From the NCBI GenBank assembly GCA_963678855.1, contig OY787448.1, forward strand, positions 2,170,001 to 2,234,000: 64,000 nucleotides of DNA, written 5' to 3'. The notes beneath the pieces are model-generated. The model was not told where the DNA came from, made no database searches, and saw only the letters and a program-made list of their open reading frames with translations. A program made the position numbers and the translations under genes. Below, piece by piece: positions 25,469 through 34,304 of the stretch (positions are counted from its first letter, which is position 1; each line of letters opens with the position of its first letter). The DNA is from F22 sp963678855 (GTDB lineage: Bacteria > Bacteroidota > Bacteroidia > Bacteroidales > Bacteroidaceae).

Positions 25469-26551
25469 TTATTTGATTAATTTTTCTTTTATCGCCTCGA
25501 CTACTTCGTCAGGATCTGGTACGATACCACCTAGACGACCAAAGTGTTCTACAGGGATGCGCCCATTTACAGCAAGACGCACGTCTTCAACCATTTGACC
25601 CGCATTGATTTCAAGTGAAAGCATTCCTTTCACCTTGTCTGCATAGTCTGAAATCACTTCAGTAGGGTAAGGCCATAGTGTGATAGGACGCAGAAGACCA
25701 ACTTTAATTCCTTGTTCGCGTGCGATTTCCATCGCCTTACTACCAATACGTGCCATAGAACCGAATGCTACGATAATATAGTCTGCGTCTTCGCAGTTAA
25801 TTTCTTCGTAACGTACTTCGTTCTTCTCGATTTCTTTATATTTCGCTTGGAAACGAAGGTTGTTTTGCTCCATTTCCTCAGGTTGCAGTTCAAGAGATGT
25901 GATCCAGTTTGATTTGCGATCTTTAGGCTTACCAGTCGATGCCCAAGGGCATTGAGCAATTACTTCTTCATCAGTACGACGTGATTTTTGCTCAGGCAAT
26001 ACCACTTTTTCCATCATTTGGCCGATTACACCGTCAGCAAGGATGATTGCAGGGTTGCGATATTTAAAGGCAAGTTCAAAACCAAGCTCTACAAAATCGG
26101 CCATTTCTTGCACACTACTAGGTGCCAAAGCGATAAGACGATAGTCTCCATGACCACCACCTTTTACAGTTTGGAAATAGTCAGCTTGCGAAGGTTGAAT
26201 AGTACCCAAACCTGGACCACCACGCATCACATTGACAATTACACAAGGCAATTCTGCACCTGCAATATAACTGATCCCTTCTTGTTTCAAGCTTACGCCA
26301 GGACTAGAAGAAGATGTCATGACCATTTTACCAGCGCCAGCACCACCATAGACCATGTTGATTGCTGCTACCTCACTCTCAGCTTGTAGAACTACCATAC
26401 CAGTAGATTCCCATGGCTTTTCAATAGTAAGGGTTTCTAAAATTTCTGATTGAGGAGTGATAGGATAGCCAAAATAGCCATCTGCACCACAGCGAATAGC
26501 TGCATGTGCAATCGCTTCATTTCCTTTCAATAATAGGACTTCTTGTGCCAT
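25469..26551 (-). CDS. korA: 2-oxoacid:ferredoxin oxidoreductase, alpha subunit
   Basis: A 360-residue subunit. It opens with LLKGNEAIAHAAIRCGADGYFGYPITPQSE in two segments typical of the family (residues 6-35), including the YPITPxSE motif that shapes the active site, and later has TSSSSPGVSLKQEGISY and GGPGLGTIQPSQADY. Without a fused gamma domain it fits the four-subunit type of enzyme. It follows the ferredoxin gene after 14 bases, and the small membrane protein follows it after 13. Confidence 0.93.
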   Translation of the reverse strand: MAQEVLLLKGNEAIAHAAIRCGADGYFGYPITPQSEILETLTIEKPWESTGMVVLQAESEVAAINMVYGGAGAGKMVMTSSSSPGVSLKQEGISYIAGAELPCVIVNVMRGGPGLGTIQPSQADYFQTVKGGGHGDYRLIALAPSSVQEMADFVELGFELAFKYRNPAIILADGVIGQMMEKVVLPEQKSRRTDEEVIAQCPWASTGKPKDRKSNWITSLELQPEEMEQNNLRFQAKYKEIEKNEVRYEEINCEDADYIIVAFGSMARIGSKAMEIAREQGIKVGLLRPITLWPYPTEVISDYADKVKGMLSLEINAGQMVEDVRLAVNGRIPVEHFGRLGGIVPDPDEVVEAIKEKLIK

Positions 26552-26565
26552 AATATTTGCCTTTC

Positions 26566-26796
26566 TTATTTGTCAGTCTTGATTTTATAAACAGTGATAC
26601 ATCCATCAGGACATACTTGTGCACATGCGGCGCACCCAATACAAGCCTCTTCGTCTTTTAACTGGGCATAATTGTATCCCTTCATATTCACTTCTTTGTG
26701 TAAAGAAATGATTTGCTTGGGACATGCTACAACACATAGACTACAGCCTTTACAGCGTTCTGTGTCTACGATGATAGTTCCACGAATCTTTGCCAT
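26566..26796 (-). CDS. korD: 4Fe-4S ferredoxin subunit of the oxidoreductase
   Basis: A 76-residue protein with two cysteine sets, CKGCSLCVVACP and CIGCAACAQVCP, each binding one [4Fe-4S] cluster. It takes electrons from the alpha-beta-gamma core. The order ferredoxin, alpha, beta, gamma is the normal one for this enzyme type. It comes 13 bases after a TPR gene on the same strand. Confidence 0.93.
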   Translation of the reverse strand: MAKIRGTIIVDTERCKGCSLCVVACPKQIISLHKEVNMKGYNYAQLKDEEACIGCAACAQVCPDGCITVYKIKTDK

Positions 26797-26809
26797 ACTC
26801 GTTGTTCTT

Positions 26810-27127
26810 TTAATGATTAAACATGTCTTTGTGATAGAAATTAAGTATGTCGATAAGATGCTTACGGGCGTCTACGGCTGTACTAGTCGGGTCAAGGTCA
26901 ATGGCACGTTGATAATGGTCAAGTGCTTGTTTCCATGCACCATTTTTACGGTGTGCGTTCCCTAGCAATACATAATATTCTGCTCGAACGGCTTTTGCCT
27001 CAGTGGATGATGAAGTCTGTTCGTCTTCTTCCTGTTGACTGATTAAGATTTTCAGTCTCTCAATAGCTTTTTCTGTATCTCCAGAAACTATTTGTTTTTT
27101 TATTTTTTCAACCTCTTCCATAGTCAC
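26810..27127 (-). CDS. Small TPR protein, first gene of the kor operon
   Basis: A 105-residue soluble protein with about two tetratricopeptide repeats; the clear one is AEYYVLLGNAHRKNGAWKQALDHYQRAIDLDPTS, seen here as three pieces: AEYYVLLGNAHRKNG, AWKQALDHYQRAI and DLDPTS. The N-terminal third is acidic and low in complexity. It is co-transcribed with the oxidoreductase (13-base gap), so a role in assembling that complex is plausible but not shown. The promoter at 27147-27176 leaves a leader of only about 13 bases. Confidence 0.78.
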   Translation of the reverse strand: MTMEEVEKIKKQIVSGDTEKAIERLKILISQQEEDEQTSSSTEAKAVRAEYYVLLGNAHRKNGAWKQALDHYQRAIDLDPTSTAVDARKHLIDILNFYHKDMFNH

Positions 27128-27146
27128 TAATTTCTATACTCAGCTA

Positions 27147-27176
27147 CAAAGATATGATTTTTTTGCAAATGACAAA
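27147..27176 (-). promoter_or_regulatory. Promoter of the kor operon
   Basis: On the minus strand TTTG (27176-27173) lies 18 bases before TATCTTTG (27154-27147). The spacer is one or two bases short of the norm. Confidence 0.6.
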
Positions 27177-27184
27177 ATAGAAAG

Positions 27185-27231
27185 AGGTTGTTTTTAGGGG
27201 GGCTGTAGTGACAGAAAACCCTAAAAACAAC
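27185..27231 (-). terminator. Terminator of rpiB
   Basis: AGGTTGTTTTTAGGG pairs with CCCTAAAAACAACCT around a loop of about 17 bases. It lies between the rpiB stop and the kor promoter. Confidence 0.75.
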
Positions 27232-27277
27232 CTGTTAAATTTATCTTTTAATGCTGGTTTGCTTACATATTGTTACT

Positions 27278-27715
27278 TTAGTGTATTGGTATCTTATCGA
27301 TTCGTCTCTGATGACGTCCTCCTTCGTACGGACTATTAAAAAATGCTGTTAAGATTTCATTAGTTTCTTCATCATTTATATAGCGTCCTGGCATCACCAA
27401 TACATTTGCGTCATTATGCATTCTTGCCAATTCTGCTAGTTCAGCTTGCCAACAAAGTGCCGCGCGGATACCTTGATGCTTATTAAGTGTCATAGAGATA
27501 CCATTACCCGAACCACATACAGCTACACCAAATTTACATTCACCGTTTTCCACAGCTTCTGCAAGAGGATGGGCGAAATCAGGATAGTCACAACTTTCTG
27601 TATTGTTAGTACCGAAGTCGACAACAGAATAATGGCGTTCTTCTAGCCATTTCTTTGCATACTCTTTTGTATTGTAACCAGCGTGGTCACAGCACAGTCC
27701 TATTTTCTTTGTCAT
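27278..27715 (-). CDS. rpiB: Ribose 5-phosphate isomerase B
   Basis: A 145-residue enzyme that interconverts ribose 5-phosphate and ribulose 5-phosphate. It begins KIGLCCDHAGYNTKEY and has the catalytic VCGSGNGISMTLNKHQGIRAAL, with the cysteine and the phosphate-binding loop. The C-terminus HQRRIDKI is also typical. It follows transketolase on the same strand after 81 bases; both serve the non-oxidative pentose phosphate path. A hairpin between the two genes means that it may also be expressed from its own signal. Confidence 0.95.
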   Translation of the reverse strand: MTKKIGLCCDHAGYNTKEYAKKWLEERHYSVVDFGTNNTESCDYPDFAHPLAEAVENGECKFGVAVCGSGNGISMTLNKHQGIRAALCWQAELAELARMHNDANVLVMPGRYINDEETNEILTAFFNSPYEGGRHQRRIDKIPIH

Positions 27716-27740
27716 ACTTATAGATATTATATTACAAACA

Positions 27741-27777
27741 GATAGTTTAAGAAGGCATAATGCCCTCCTAAACTATC
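27741..27777 (-). terminator. Hairpin between tkt and rpiB
   Basis: Arms 27741-27757 and 27761-27777 pair with two wobble positions around TAA. A T-rich stretch follows on the minus strand, so it may be a partial terminator that lowers rpiB expression. Confidence 0.65.
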
Positions 27778-27796
27778 CGTTAAGTTGGTATTCTTA

Positions 27797-29815
27797 TTAC
27801 TTGTTCAAGTAAGCTTTTACTTGGTTGTATACGTTGTCAGCTGTAAATCCTAGCTTTTCGTCCAATATCGTGTAAGGAGCAGAGAAACCGAATGATTCAA
27901 GACCCCATACTTTACCATAAGCACCTACAAGACCTTGAAGGTTGACAGGAAGACCAGCCGTTAGACCGAAGATCTTAGCATCACTTGGAAGTATTTCAGC
28001 TTGGTAAGTAGCATCTTGTGACCGGAACAAGCCTTCAGAAGGAGCACTTACGATACGTAGCTTGATGCCTTCTTCTCGAAGTTTAGCAGCACCAGCTACC
28101 AAGGTAGACACTTCAGAACCACTTGCTACAAGGATTACATCTGGGTTCTCGTCTGCGCCAGCGATAGTATATGCACCCTTAGCAGCTTTCGCATATGCAG
28201 TACCCTTTGGAAGCATCTCGATGTTTTGACGAGATAGAATCAATGCAGATGGAGTATCTACGTTGTTCATAGCAAGTTGCCATGCTACCGTTGTTTCTTC
28301 CGCATCAGCAGGACGTAGTACAAGAGTTGAGTTCTTACCGCTGTGGTTTTGAAGTTTTTCCATCAAGCGGATTTGAGCTTCTTGTTCTACAGGCTCGTGA
28401 GTAGGACCATCTTCACCTACACGGAATGCATCGTGCGTCCAGATAAACTTCACAGGAAGTTCCATCAAAGCAGCCATACGGATAGCTGGCTTCATGTAGT
28501 CACTAAATACAAAGAATGTAGCACATGCTGGAATCACACCACCGTGAAGTGCCATACCGATAGAACAACATGCCATAGTCAACTCAGCTACACCAGCTTG
28601 GAAGAAAGCACCAGAGAAATCACCTTTCACCCATGCCTTAGTCTTCTTCAAGAAACCGTCTGTCTTGTCAGAGTTAGATAAGTCGGCAGAAGCCACAACC
28701 ATATTTTCGACTTGTTCAGCTAGGTGACCAAGTACTGTAGAAGATGCACCACGAGTCGCAACACCTGGCTTTTGTGCAATACTGGCCCAATCTACTTCAG
28801 GAGCTTCGTTGCTGAAGAATTTCTCTAGTTTAGCAGCAAGTTCTGGATTAGCAGCACCCCATGCTTCTTTAGCAGCACGTTTTTCAGCCATAAGAGCTTC
28901 AAGTTCAGCTTGACGCTTCGCATATAGCTCAGCTACCTCTGGGAATACTGCGAACGGAGCTTCAGGGTTACCACCTAGGTTCAAGACAGTATTTACATAC
29001 GCATCACCACCAAGGGGAGCACCGTGAGTCGCTGTACATGCTTCGTAAGAAGTATTGTCTGCACGACGAGCACCCTTACCCATGATAGTTTTACCGATAA
29101 TTAAAGCTGGCTTGTCTGTGATTGCCTTAGCAGCATTGATAGCCTTGCGGATAGCTTCAGGATCGTTACCGTTAATGGTTACAACCCACCAGCCCCAAGC
29201 TTCGTATTTTTTAGCTACATCTTCGCTCGTTACTTCTTCTATAGTCGTCGATAGCTGGATGTCGTTTGAGTCATAAAACATGATTAGGTTATCCAAACCT
29301 AGATTACCAGCGATACGGCCAGCACCTTGAGAGATTTCTTCTTGGATACCACCATCAGAAATATAAGCATAAATAGTTTGGCCCATGATGTCTTGCCCAA
29401 ATTTAGTAGCCAAGAACTTAGCTGCCATGGCAGCACCTACAGCAAATGTGTGACCTTGACCAAGAGGACCACTTGTGTTCTCAATTCCACGAGCTACATC
29501 TACTTCTGGGTGACCAGGAGTTGGAGATTCCCATTGACGGAATTGAGCAAGTTCTTCCAAAGTGAACTTGCCAGTCAATGCAAGTTGGCTATAAAGCATT
29601 GGAGACATGTGACCTGGATCTAAGAAGAAACGGTCGCGACCTTCCCAGTGTGGGTTCTTAGGATCATACACTAAAAATTCTGAGAAAAGTACGTTGACGA
29701 AGTCTGCACCACCCATAGCACCACCTGGGTGTCCTGAGTTTGCTTTTTCAACCATTGATGCAGCAAGAATACGGATGTTATCCGCTGCAAGATTCATGAG
29801 GTTATTACTATTCAT
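27797..29815 (-). CDS. tkt: Transketolase
   Basis: A 672-residue thiamin diphosphate enzyme that moves two-carbon units between sugar phosphates. It has the N-terminal MVEKANSGHPGGAMGGAD, the TPP motif HISDGG-like YISDGGIQEEISQGA, the histidine in ENTSGPLGQGH, and the C-terminal HDAFRVGEDGPTHEPVEQ. All three domains are complete. The ATG at 29815 gives MNSNNLMNLAADN, matching relatives; a frame reaching 29854 enters the -7 box and is excluded. It is followed by rpiB. Confidence 0.95.
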   Translation of the reverse strand: MNSNNLMNLAADNIRILAASMVEKANSGHPGGAMGGADFVNVLFSEFLVYDPKNPHWEGRDRFFLDPGHMSPMLYSQLALTGKFTLEELAQFRQWESPTPGHPEVDVARGIENTSGPLGQGHTFAVGAAMAAKFLATKFGQDIMGQTIYAYISDGGIQEEISQGAGRIAGNLGLDNLIMFYDSNDIQLSTTIEEVTSEDVAKKYEAWGWWVVTINGNDPEAIRKAINAAKAITDKPALIIGKTIMGKGARRADNTSYEACTATHGAPLGGDAYVNTVLNLGGNPEAPFAVFPEVAELYAKRQAELEALMAEKRAAKEAWGAANPELAAKLEKFFSNEAPEVDWASIAQKPGVATRGASSTVLGHLAEQVENMVVASADLSNSDKTDGFLKKTKAWVKGDFSGAFFQAGVAELTMACCSIGMALHGGVIPACATFFVFSDYMKPAIRMAALMELPVKFIWTHDAFRVGEDGPTHEPVEQEAQIRLMEKLQNHSGKNSTLVLRPADAEETTVAWQLAMNNVDTPSALILSRQNIEMLPKGTAYAKAAKGAYTIAGADENPDVILVASGSEVSTLVAGAAKLREEGIKLRIVSAPSEGLFRSQDATYQAEILPSDAKIFGLTAGLPVNLQGLVGAYGKVWGLESFGFSAPYTILDEKLGFTADNVYNQVKAYLNK

Positions 29816-29851
29816 ACGATAGGTAATTGTTACTGTTTTGATTTGTCTGTG

Positions 29852-29859
29852 CAAAGATA
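29852..29859 (-). promoter_or_regulatory. -7 box of tkt
   Basis: The minus strand reads TATCTTTG. Transcription would start near 29845. No clear TTTG upstream. Confidence 0.5.
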
Positions 29860-30236
29860 CGAATTTTCTAGGAATAGTCCTTTAGTATGAATCCTCATTT
29901 TAATAGTCTTAACTTCCTATTGTGCTTTGAAGTCACTCGCAATAAGCGTAAGCCTTACAATATGTAAAAAACGTTTGTCCCACAGCTAGAAGCCTTCACT
30001 TTGTTGCTCTGGATAGAATAAATACAACAAGATGAAATTGTTAAATAAAACAAAAGAATGCGTACTCGTAGAATAGGCGCTCTTTTTTATGATTTCAGCT
30101 TCTTTCTGATTATAGATAAATCGTATAAGAAGCTTTGCTAGCAGGAGGGTTAATCTTAATCGATTTGATTTTTAATTTCCCTTTTTAGTAGATGAACTTT
30201 TAGTACAGTTTTTTTACCACATTCTGGGGGGATAGG
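29860..30236. other. Spacer between tkt and the transposase remnant
   Basis: About 375 AT-rich bases. I see no gene, no RNA and no clear insertion-sequence end. Confidence 0.5.
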
Positions 30237-31433
30237 TATTTTTACAGGGATACTGCCCTTTTTCCTGCTCGTTTGGATGAAAATATTCCAGAGAATGCTC
30301 CTATTCGTGTTCAGGACCGCATCACCTAGTCCTATTGATTCTGCAACTCTCCAAGCTAAAATTGATCAGATCAATGCTGTCACAAGCTAAATTTTAGGAT
30401 TGCATCAAATGTACGAAAAATATCGTTGCTTAGCAAGTGGTGCGAAATATGGGGGACATTATACTAAGGCCAAGAAAAAGCAAATTAAAGAGCTAAGTAC
30501 TTGCAAGGAAAAAATAGCTTCTTACGAAAACCACTTAGAGACTCTAGGAGAGAGAAATAGCTACTCTAAAACCGACCCATCTGCTACGTTTATGCATATG
30601 AAAGAAGATGCGATGAATAATGGGCAAACTAAGCCTGGCTATAATCTTCAGATAGCTACAGAAAATCAGTATATCACAAACTTTGGTCTGTTCTGGCGCC
30701 CTACCTACACCTGTACCTACTTGCCCTTAATGACTTTTTTTATGCTCGTTTGGGGAAAATGCCTACTGTAAACTGTGTGGATGATGGCTATGGTAGTGAA
30801 GAGAACTATGAATTTATGGAAGCCCACGATTTACAACTCTATGTAAAGTATAACTACTTCCATAAGGAGCAAAAGCGTAAACACAAAGATAACGCCTTTA
30901 TGCAAGACAACTTGTTCTATAATGAAACAGAAGATTATTACATATGGCCAATGGGACAAAGAATGCACTATGCAGGTAGCTACACACGAAAGAGCAAAGC
31001 AGGATATCCCTCCAAAATCCATAAATATAAAGCACAAAGATGCACCGGATGTCCATTGAAAGGATAATGTTACATAGCCGAAGGAAATAGAATTATCGGA
31101 GTCAATGTGTAGCTCAATAAGTACAAGAAAAAAGCAAGAGAACTCTTACTATCAGAAGAAGGAATACACCGTAGAGGCCGAAGGTGTATAGAGCCAGAGG
31201 CTGTCTTTGGCCAAATGAAATACGACAAGCAGTACAAACGCTTCCGTCATAGAGGACACGACAAAGTTCAAATGGACTTTGTCATCTTTGCTATGGCCTT
31301 CAACATAGAAAAACTATGCAGAAAACTACAAAAAGCAGGTGGAAAGAACCCTAAAAACTCCAATACGGCTAAAAATCACCCAATATGGACTCAAATAACG
31401 CTACTAAATCCACATAGAGCCAAATCGGCTTGA
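30237..31433 (+). pseudogene. Decayed IS1182-type transposase
   Basis: Pieces of one DDE transposase lie in order. The start (30243-30330) reads FYRDTALFPARLDENIPEN. A middle part (30331-30700) includes SYSKTDPSATFMHMKEDAM in another frame. The rest (30750-31433) includes DDGYGSEENYEFMEAHDL and FGQMKYDKQYKRFRHRGHD. Between the first and middle parts over 100 residues are missing, there is at least one frameshift near 30700, and two in-frame stops (31065 TAA and 31107 TAG) break the C-terminal part. The element is dead. I could not find its terminal inverted repeats or target duplication. Confidence 0.88.
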
Positions 31434-31490
31434 AAATACGAGGTGTTGTAATACGGAGATATTAAGCTCTGAAAGTCATAAAATAGAAAA

Positions 31491-31525
31491 GGGAGGGTAT
31501 CAAAAGTAACTTTTGATACCCTCCC
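31491..31525 (-). terminator. Terminator of galK
   Basis: GGGAGGGTATCAAAAG (31491-31506) and its perfect complement (31510-31525) enclose TAA, and a T tract follows on the minus strand. Same 16-3-16 layout and core as the hairpin at 21709-21743. Confidence 0.85.
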
Positions 31526-31555
31526 TTGTTTATAAAAGATCTCTACCTTTTTTTA

Positions 31556-32713
31556 TTAAGCGTCTAGACGACGAGAACCATTACCGATAACTACATCATA
31601 TACCTTAGGCTCTTTACCAAACTTCTCAGTGAAGTCCTTCTTAGCTTTTTCGATAAAGATTGGGTAAAGCTCTTCTTTCACAAGGTTGATAGTACAACCA
31701 CCGAAGCCACCGCCCATCACACGAGAACCAGTTACACCGCAGTCGCGAGCGATATCGTTTAAGTAGTCAAGCTCTTCGCAGCTTACTTCGTAAAGCTTAC
31801 TCATGCCGTGGTGAGTTTCATACATCTTTTCACCAACTGTTTCATAATCACCTTTTTCAAGAGCGTCACAAACGTCAAGGACACGTTGGATTTCTTCGAT
31901 TACGTACTCAGCACGCATGTAATCTTCTTCAGATACTTTTTCCTTAACTGCTTCAAGCATAGCCATGTCAGCATCGCGAAGGAATTCTACGTTAGGGTGA
32001 GTTTCTTGCATTGCTTTAACAACAGCTTCACAACTTTCGCGACGCTTGTTGTAAGCAGAAGAAGCCAATTCGTGCTTCACTACAGAATCTAAAAGAACTA
32101 GCTTGTAACCTTCTGGGTTGAATGGGTAATATTTGTACTCCAAGGAACGGCAGTCAAGACGCATCAAGCTACCTTCTTTACCGAATACACTAGCAAATTG
32201 GTCCATGATACCACACTTTACACCACAATAGTTGTGCTCAGTTGATTGACCTACGCGTGCAAGATCGAATTTATCGATTTTGTTTTCACCGAATAGCTCA
32301 TTGATTGCATAAGCATATGTGCTTTCAAGAGCTGCTGATGAAGACATACCAGCACCTAGAGGTACATCGCCAGCGAACGCTGTGTCGAATCCTTTAACGT
32401 CTACACCACGCTTAATCATTTCGCGGCATACACCGAAGATATAACGAGCCCAACTTGCAGTTGGAGCATCTTCTTCGTTCAAACCAAATTCTACATAATC
32501 TTTAAGGTCGATAGAATAAGCGCGTACTTTGTCTGTATCGTTAGGCTTAATTTCAGCGATCATTCCCTTGTCTACTGCACCTGGGAATACGAATCCACCG
32601 TTATAGTCTGTGTGCTCACCGATTAGATTGATACGGCCTGGAGATGCATATACTGTACCTTCTGCGCCGTCAAAGTGCTTTTTGAAGCGATTTCTTACGT
32701 CTTGTCTAAACAT
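31556..32713 (-). CDS. galK: Galactokinase
   Basis: A 385-residue GHMP kinase that phosphorylates galactose at C1, the first committed Leloir step. It has the substrate signature GRINLIGEHTDYNGG, the ATP loop GAGMSSSAALE, CGIMDQFASV with the catalytic Asp, and the C-terminal GGGFGGCTINL. The length is normal. It ends a galM, transporter, galK unit, although a terminator-like hairpin lies before it. The uridylyltransferase and epimerase genes are not in the window. Confidence 0.96.
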   Translation of the reverse strand: MFRQDVRNRFKKHFDGAEGTVYASPGRINLIGEHTDYNGGFVFPGAVDKGMIAEIKPNDTDKVRAYSIDLKDYVEFGLNEEDAPTASWARYIFGVCREMIKRGVDVKGFDTAFAGDVPLGAGMSSSAALESTYAYAINELFGENKIDKFDLARVGQSTEHNYCGVKCGIMDQFASVFGKEGSLMRLDCRSLEYKYYPFNPEGYKLVLLDSVVKHELASSAYNKRRESCEAVVKAMQETHPNVEFLRDADMAMLEAVKEKVSEEDYMRAEYVIEEIQRVLDVCDALEKGDYETVGEKMYETHHGMSKLYEVSCEELDYLNDIARDCGVTGSRVMGGGFGGCTINLVKEELYPIFIEKAKKDFTEKFGKEPKVYDVVIGNGSRRLDA

Positions 32714-32864
32714 TGTATTTGATTTTTATAATGAATAAATTGTTTGTATCGAAATTGTATTAGACTCTGGGATTGATATGAATTTAGGATGTTGATTTGA
32801 TGTCGCTAAGTTTCAGATGCAATCTGGGAGTCATGAATTATTTGTGTGTATAAGGCAAAAGAGA

Positions 32865-32916
32865 AAATTCAGTCTACCATTGAGCTAGTTGTCCTAACTT
32901 ATGGTAGACTGAATTT
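32865..32916 (-). terminator. Hairpin between the sugar transporter and galK
   Basis: AAATTCAGTCTACCAT (32865-32880) and its complement (32901-32916) pair perfectly around a 20-base loop. It may end or reduce read-through into galK. Confidence 0.7.
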
Positions 32917-32923
32917 TATTTTA

Positions 32924-34240
32924 TTACTCTACAGGGATGTCTTTGTTGACATTGTGGCAACCCACAAGTGCATACCAAAGTAGGTAAGCCAAAGAAGCAA
33001 TAATTACCCAGTAGCTAGTCAAGTAGTCAGCAGTGATATCTGCTACAGCACCTTGGATAAGTGGAAGAATACCACCACCACACACCATGATCATAAAGAT
33101 ACCTGATGCCATAGATGTATATTTACCAAGACCTTCTACTGCAAGGTTGAAGATGCCACCCCACATGATAGATGTACATAGACCACAAAGGGCAAACATC
33201 ATCACATTCAAAGGTACTTGTGCCATACCGAAACCGATAGATGCACCACCTTGGAATACAGGCATAGATACCATGGTAGCACCTAGAGGAGCGAAGATAC
33301 CGATAAGTACAAAGATCAAACCTAGAGTTGATACACCTAGAAGTTGAGCTTTCGCAGAGAACTTGCTACCTAGGAAACCACCACTAAGGCGGCCGATAAG
33401 CATCAAGAACCAGTATGTACCTACGATAGAACCCGCTGTCGCTGCGTCGATACCTAGACCCTTAGCACCTTCTGCATCAACTGGAGTAGTCAAAAGAAGG
33501 TTGATAAAGTTAGGAATACCTACTTCAATACCTACATATAGGAAGATAGCTATGATACCGAACACAAAGTGACGGAAAGAAAGTGGAGAGTATGTATCCT
33601 TTTCAGCTTTCTTTTCAGAGTCAAGGAAAGGCTCTGGAATAGCCATCAACCACAAGACTAGGAATGCAGCAGCAAAGATACCCATAGCGATCCAAAGTGC
33701 AGGAGCAGCTTGTGAAATCTTCGCTTGACTTACGTTGCTACCAATCAAGTATCCTACGAACACAGGAACGATAGTTGCTGAAAGCGAGTTCAAAGAACCA
33801 CCAAATTGAATCAATTGGTTACCGCGCTTACCACCACCAGCAAGAGTGTTTAACATTGGGTTTACTACAGAGTTCAACAGACACATTGAGAAACCTGATA
33901 CGAAACAACCGATTAGGTAAACTGTAAATGTACTGTCACCAAAATTACTTGATAAGTACTGAATACCAACACCAATAAAACCGATAGCTACAGCAATTAG
34001 TGCAGTAAATTTATACCCTTTCTTTTGAAGTAGGATACCAGCAGGCCATCCCATAAAGAAATACGCAATAAAGTTAGCCGCATTTCCCAACTGGCTCATC
34101 CAGTTTGGTACAGAAAATTGATTTTTAACGATCACACCAATAGGGTTGGTAAGACCTGTTACAAATGATATCATCGCAAACAATGCGAACATCATAATAA
34201 TAGGAAGAAGATAATTCTTCTTGTTCTCAGTACTTGTCAT
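32924..34240 (-). CDS. Glucose/galactose symporter, FGS family of the major facilitator superfamily
   Basis: A 438-residue inner-membrane protein with 12 predicted helices. The family signature is seen in SFVTGLTNPIGVIVKNQF at the start and NQLIQFGGSLNSLSATIVP in the fifth helix region. FGS members (GluP, FucP) carry glucose, galactose or fucose with protons or sodium. Its place between galM and galK makes galactose or glucose the likely substrate. It follows galM after 64 bases. Confidence 0.9.
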   Translation of the reverse strand: MTSTENKKNYLLPIIMMFALFAMISFVTGLTNPIGVIVKNQFSVPNWMSQLGNAANFIAYFFMGWPAGILLQKKGYKFTALIAVAIGFIGVGIQYLSSNFGDSTFTVYLIGCFVSGFSMCLLNSVVNPMLNTLAGGGKRGNQLIQFGGSLNSLSATIVPVFVGYLIGSNVSQAKISQAAPALWIAMGIFAAAFLVLWLMAIPEPFLDSEKKAEKDTYSPLSFRHFVFGIIAIFLYVGIEVGIPNFINLLLTTPVDAEGAKGLGIDAATAGSIVGTYWFLMLIGRLSGGFLGSKFSAKAQLLGVSTLGLIFVLIGIFAPLGATMVSMPVFQGGASIGFGMAQVPLNVMMFALCGLCTSIMWGGIFNLAVEGLGKYTSMASGIFMIMVCGGGILPLIQGAVADITADYLTSYWVIIASLAYLLWYALVGCHNVNKDIPVE

Positions 34241-34304
34241 TGTAAAAATAGGTTTTGTTATTAAGGTAATATTTGGATTAAATTACTATCCTTGTTTATC
34301 AATA

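Noticed and set aside
30400..30771. Separate small genes in the transposase region
   Set aside because: They are fragments in two frames of one decayed transposase.
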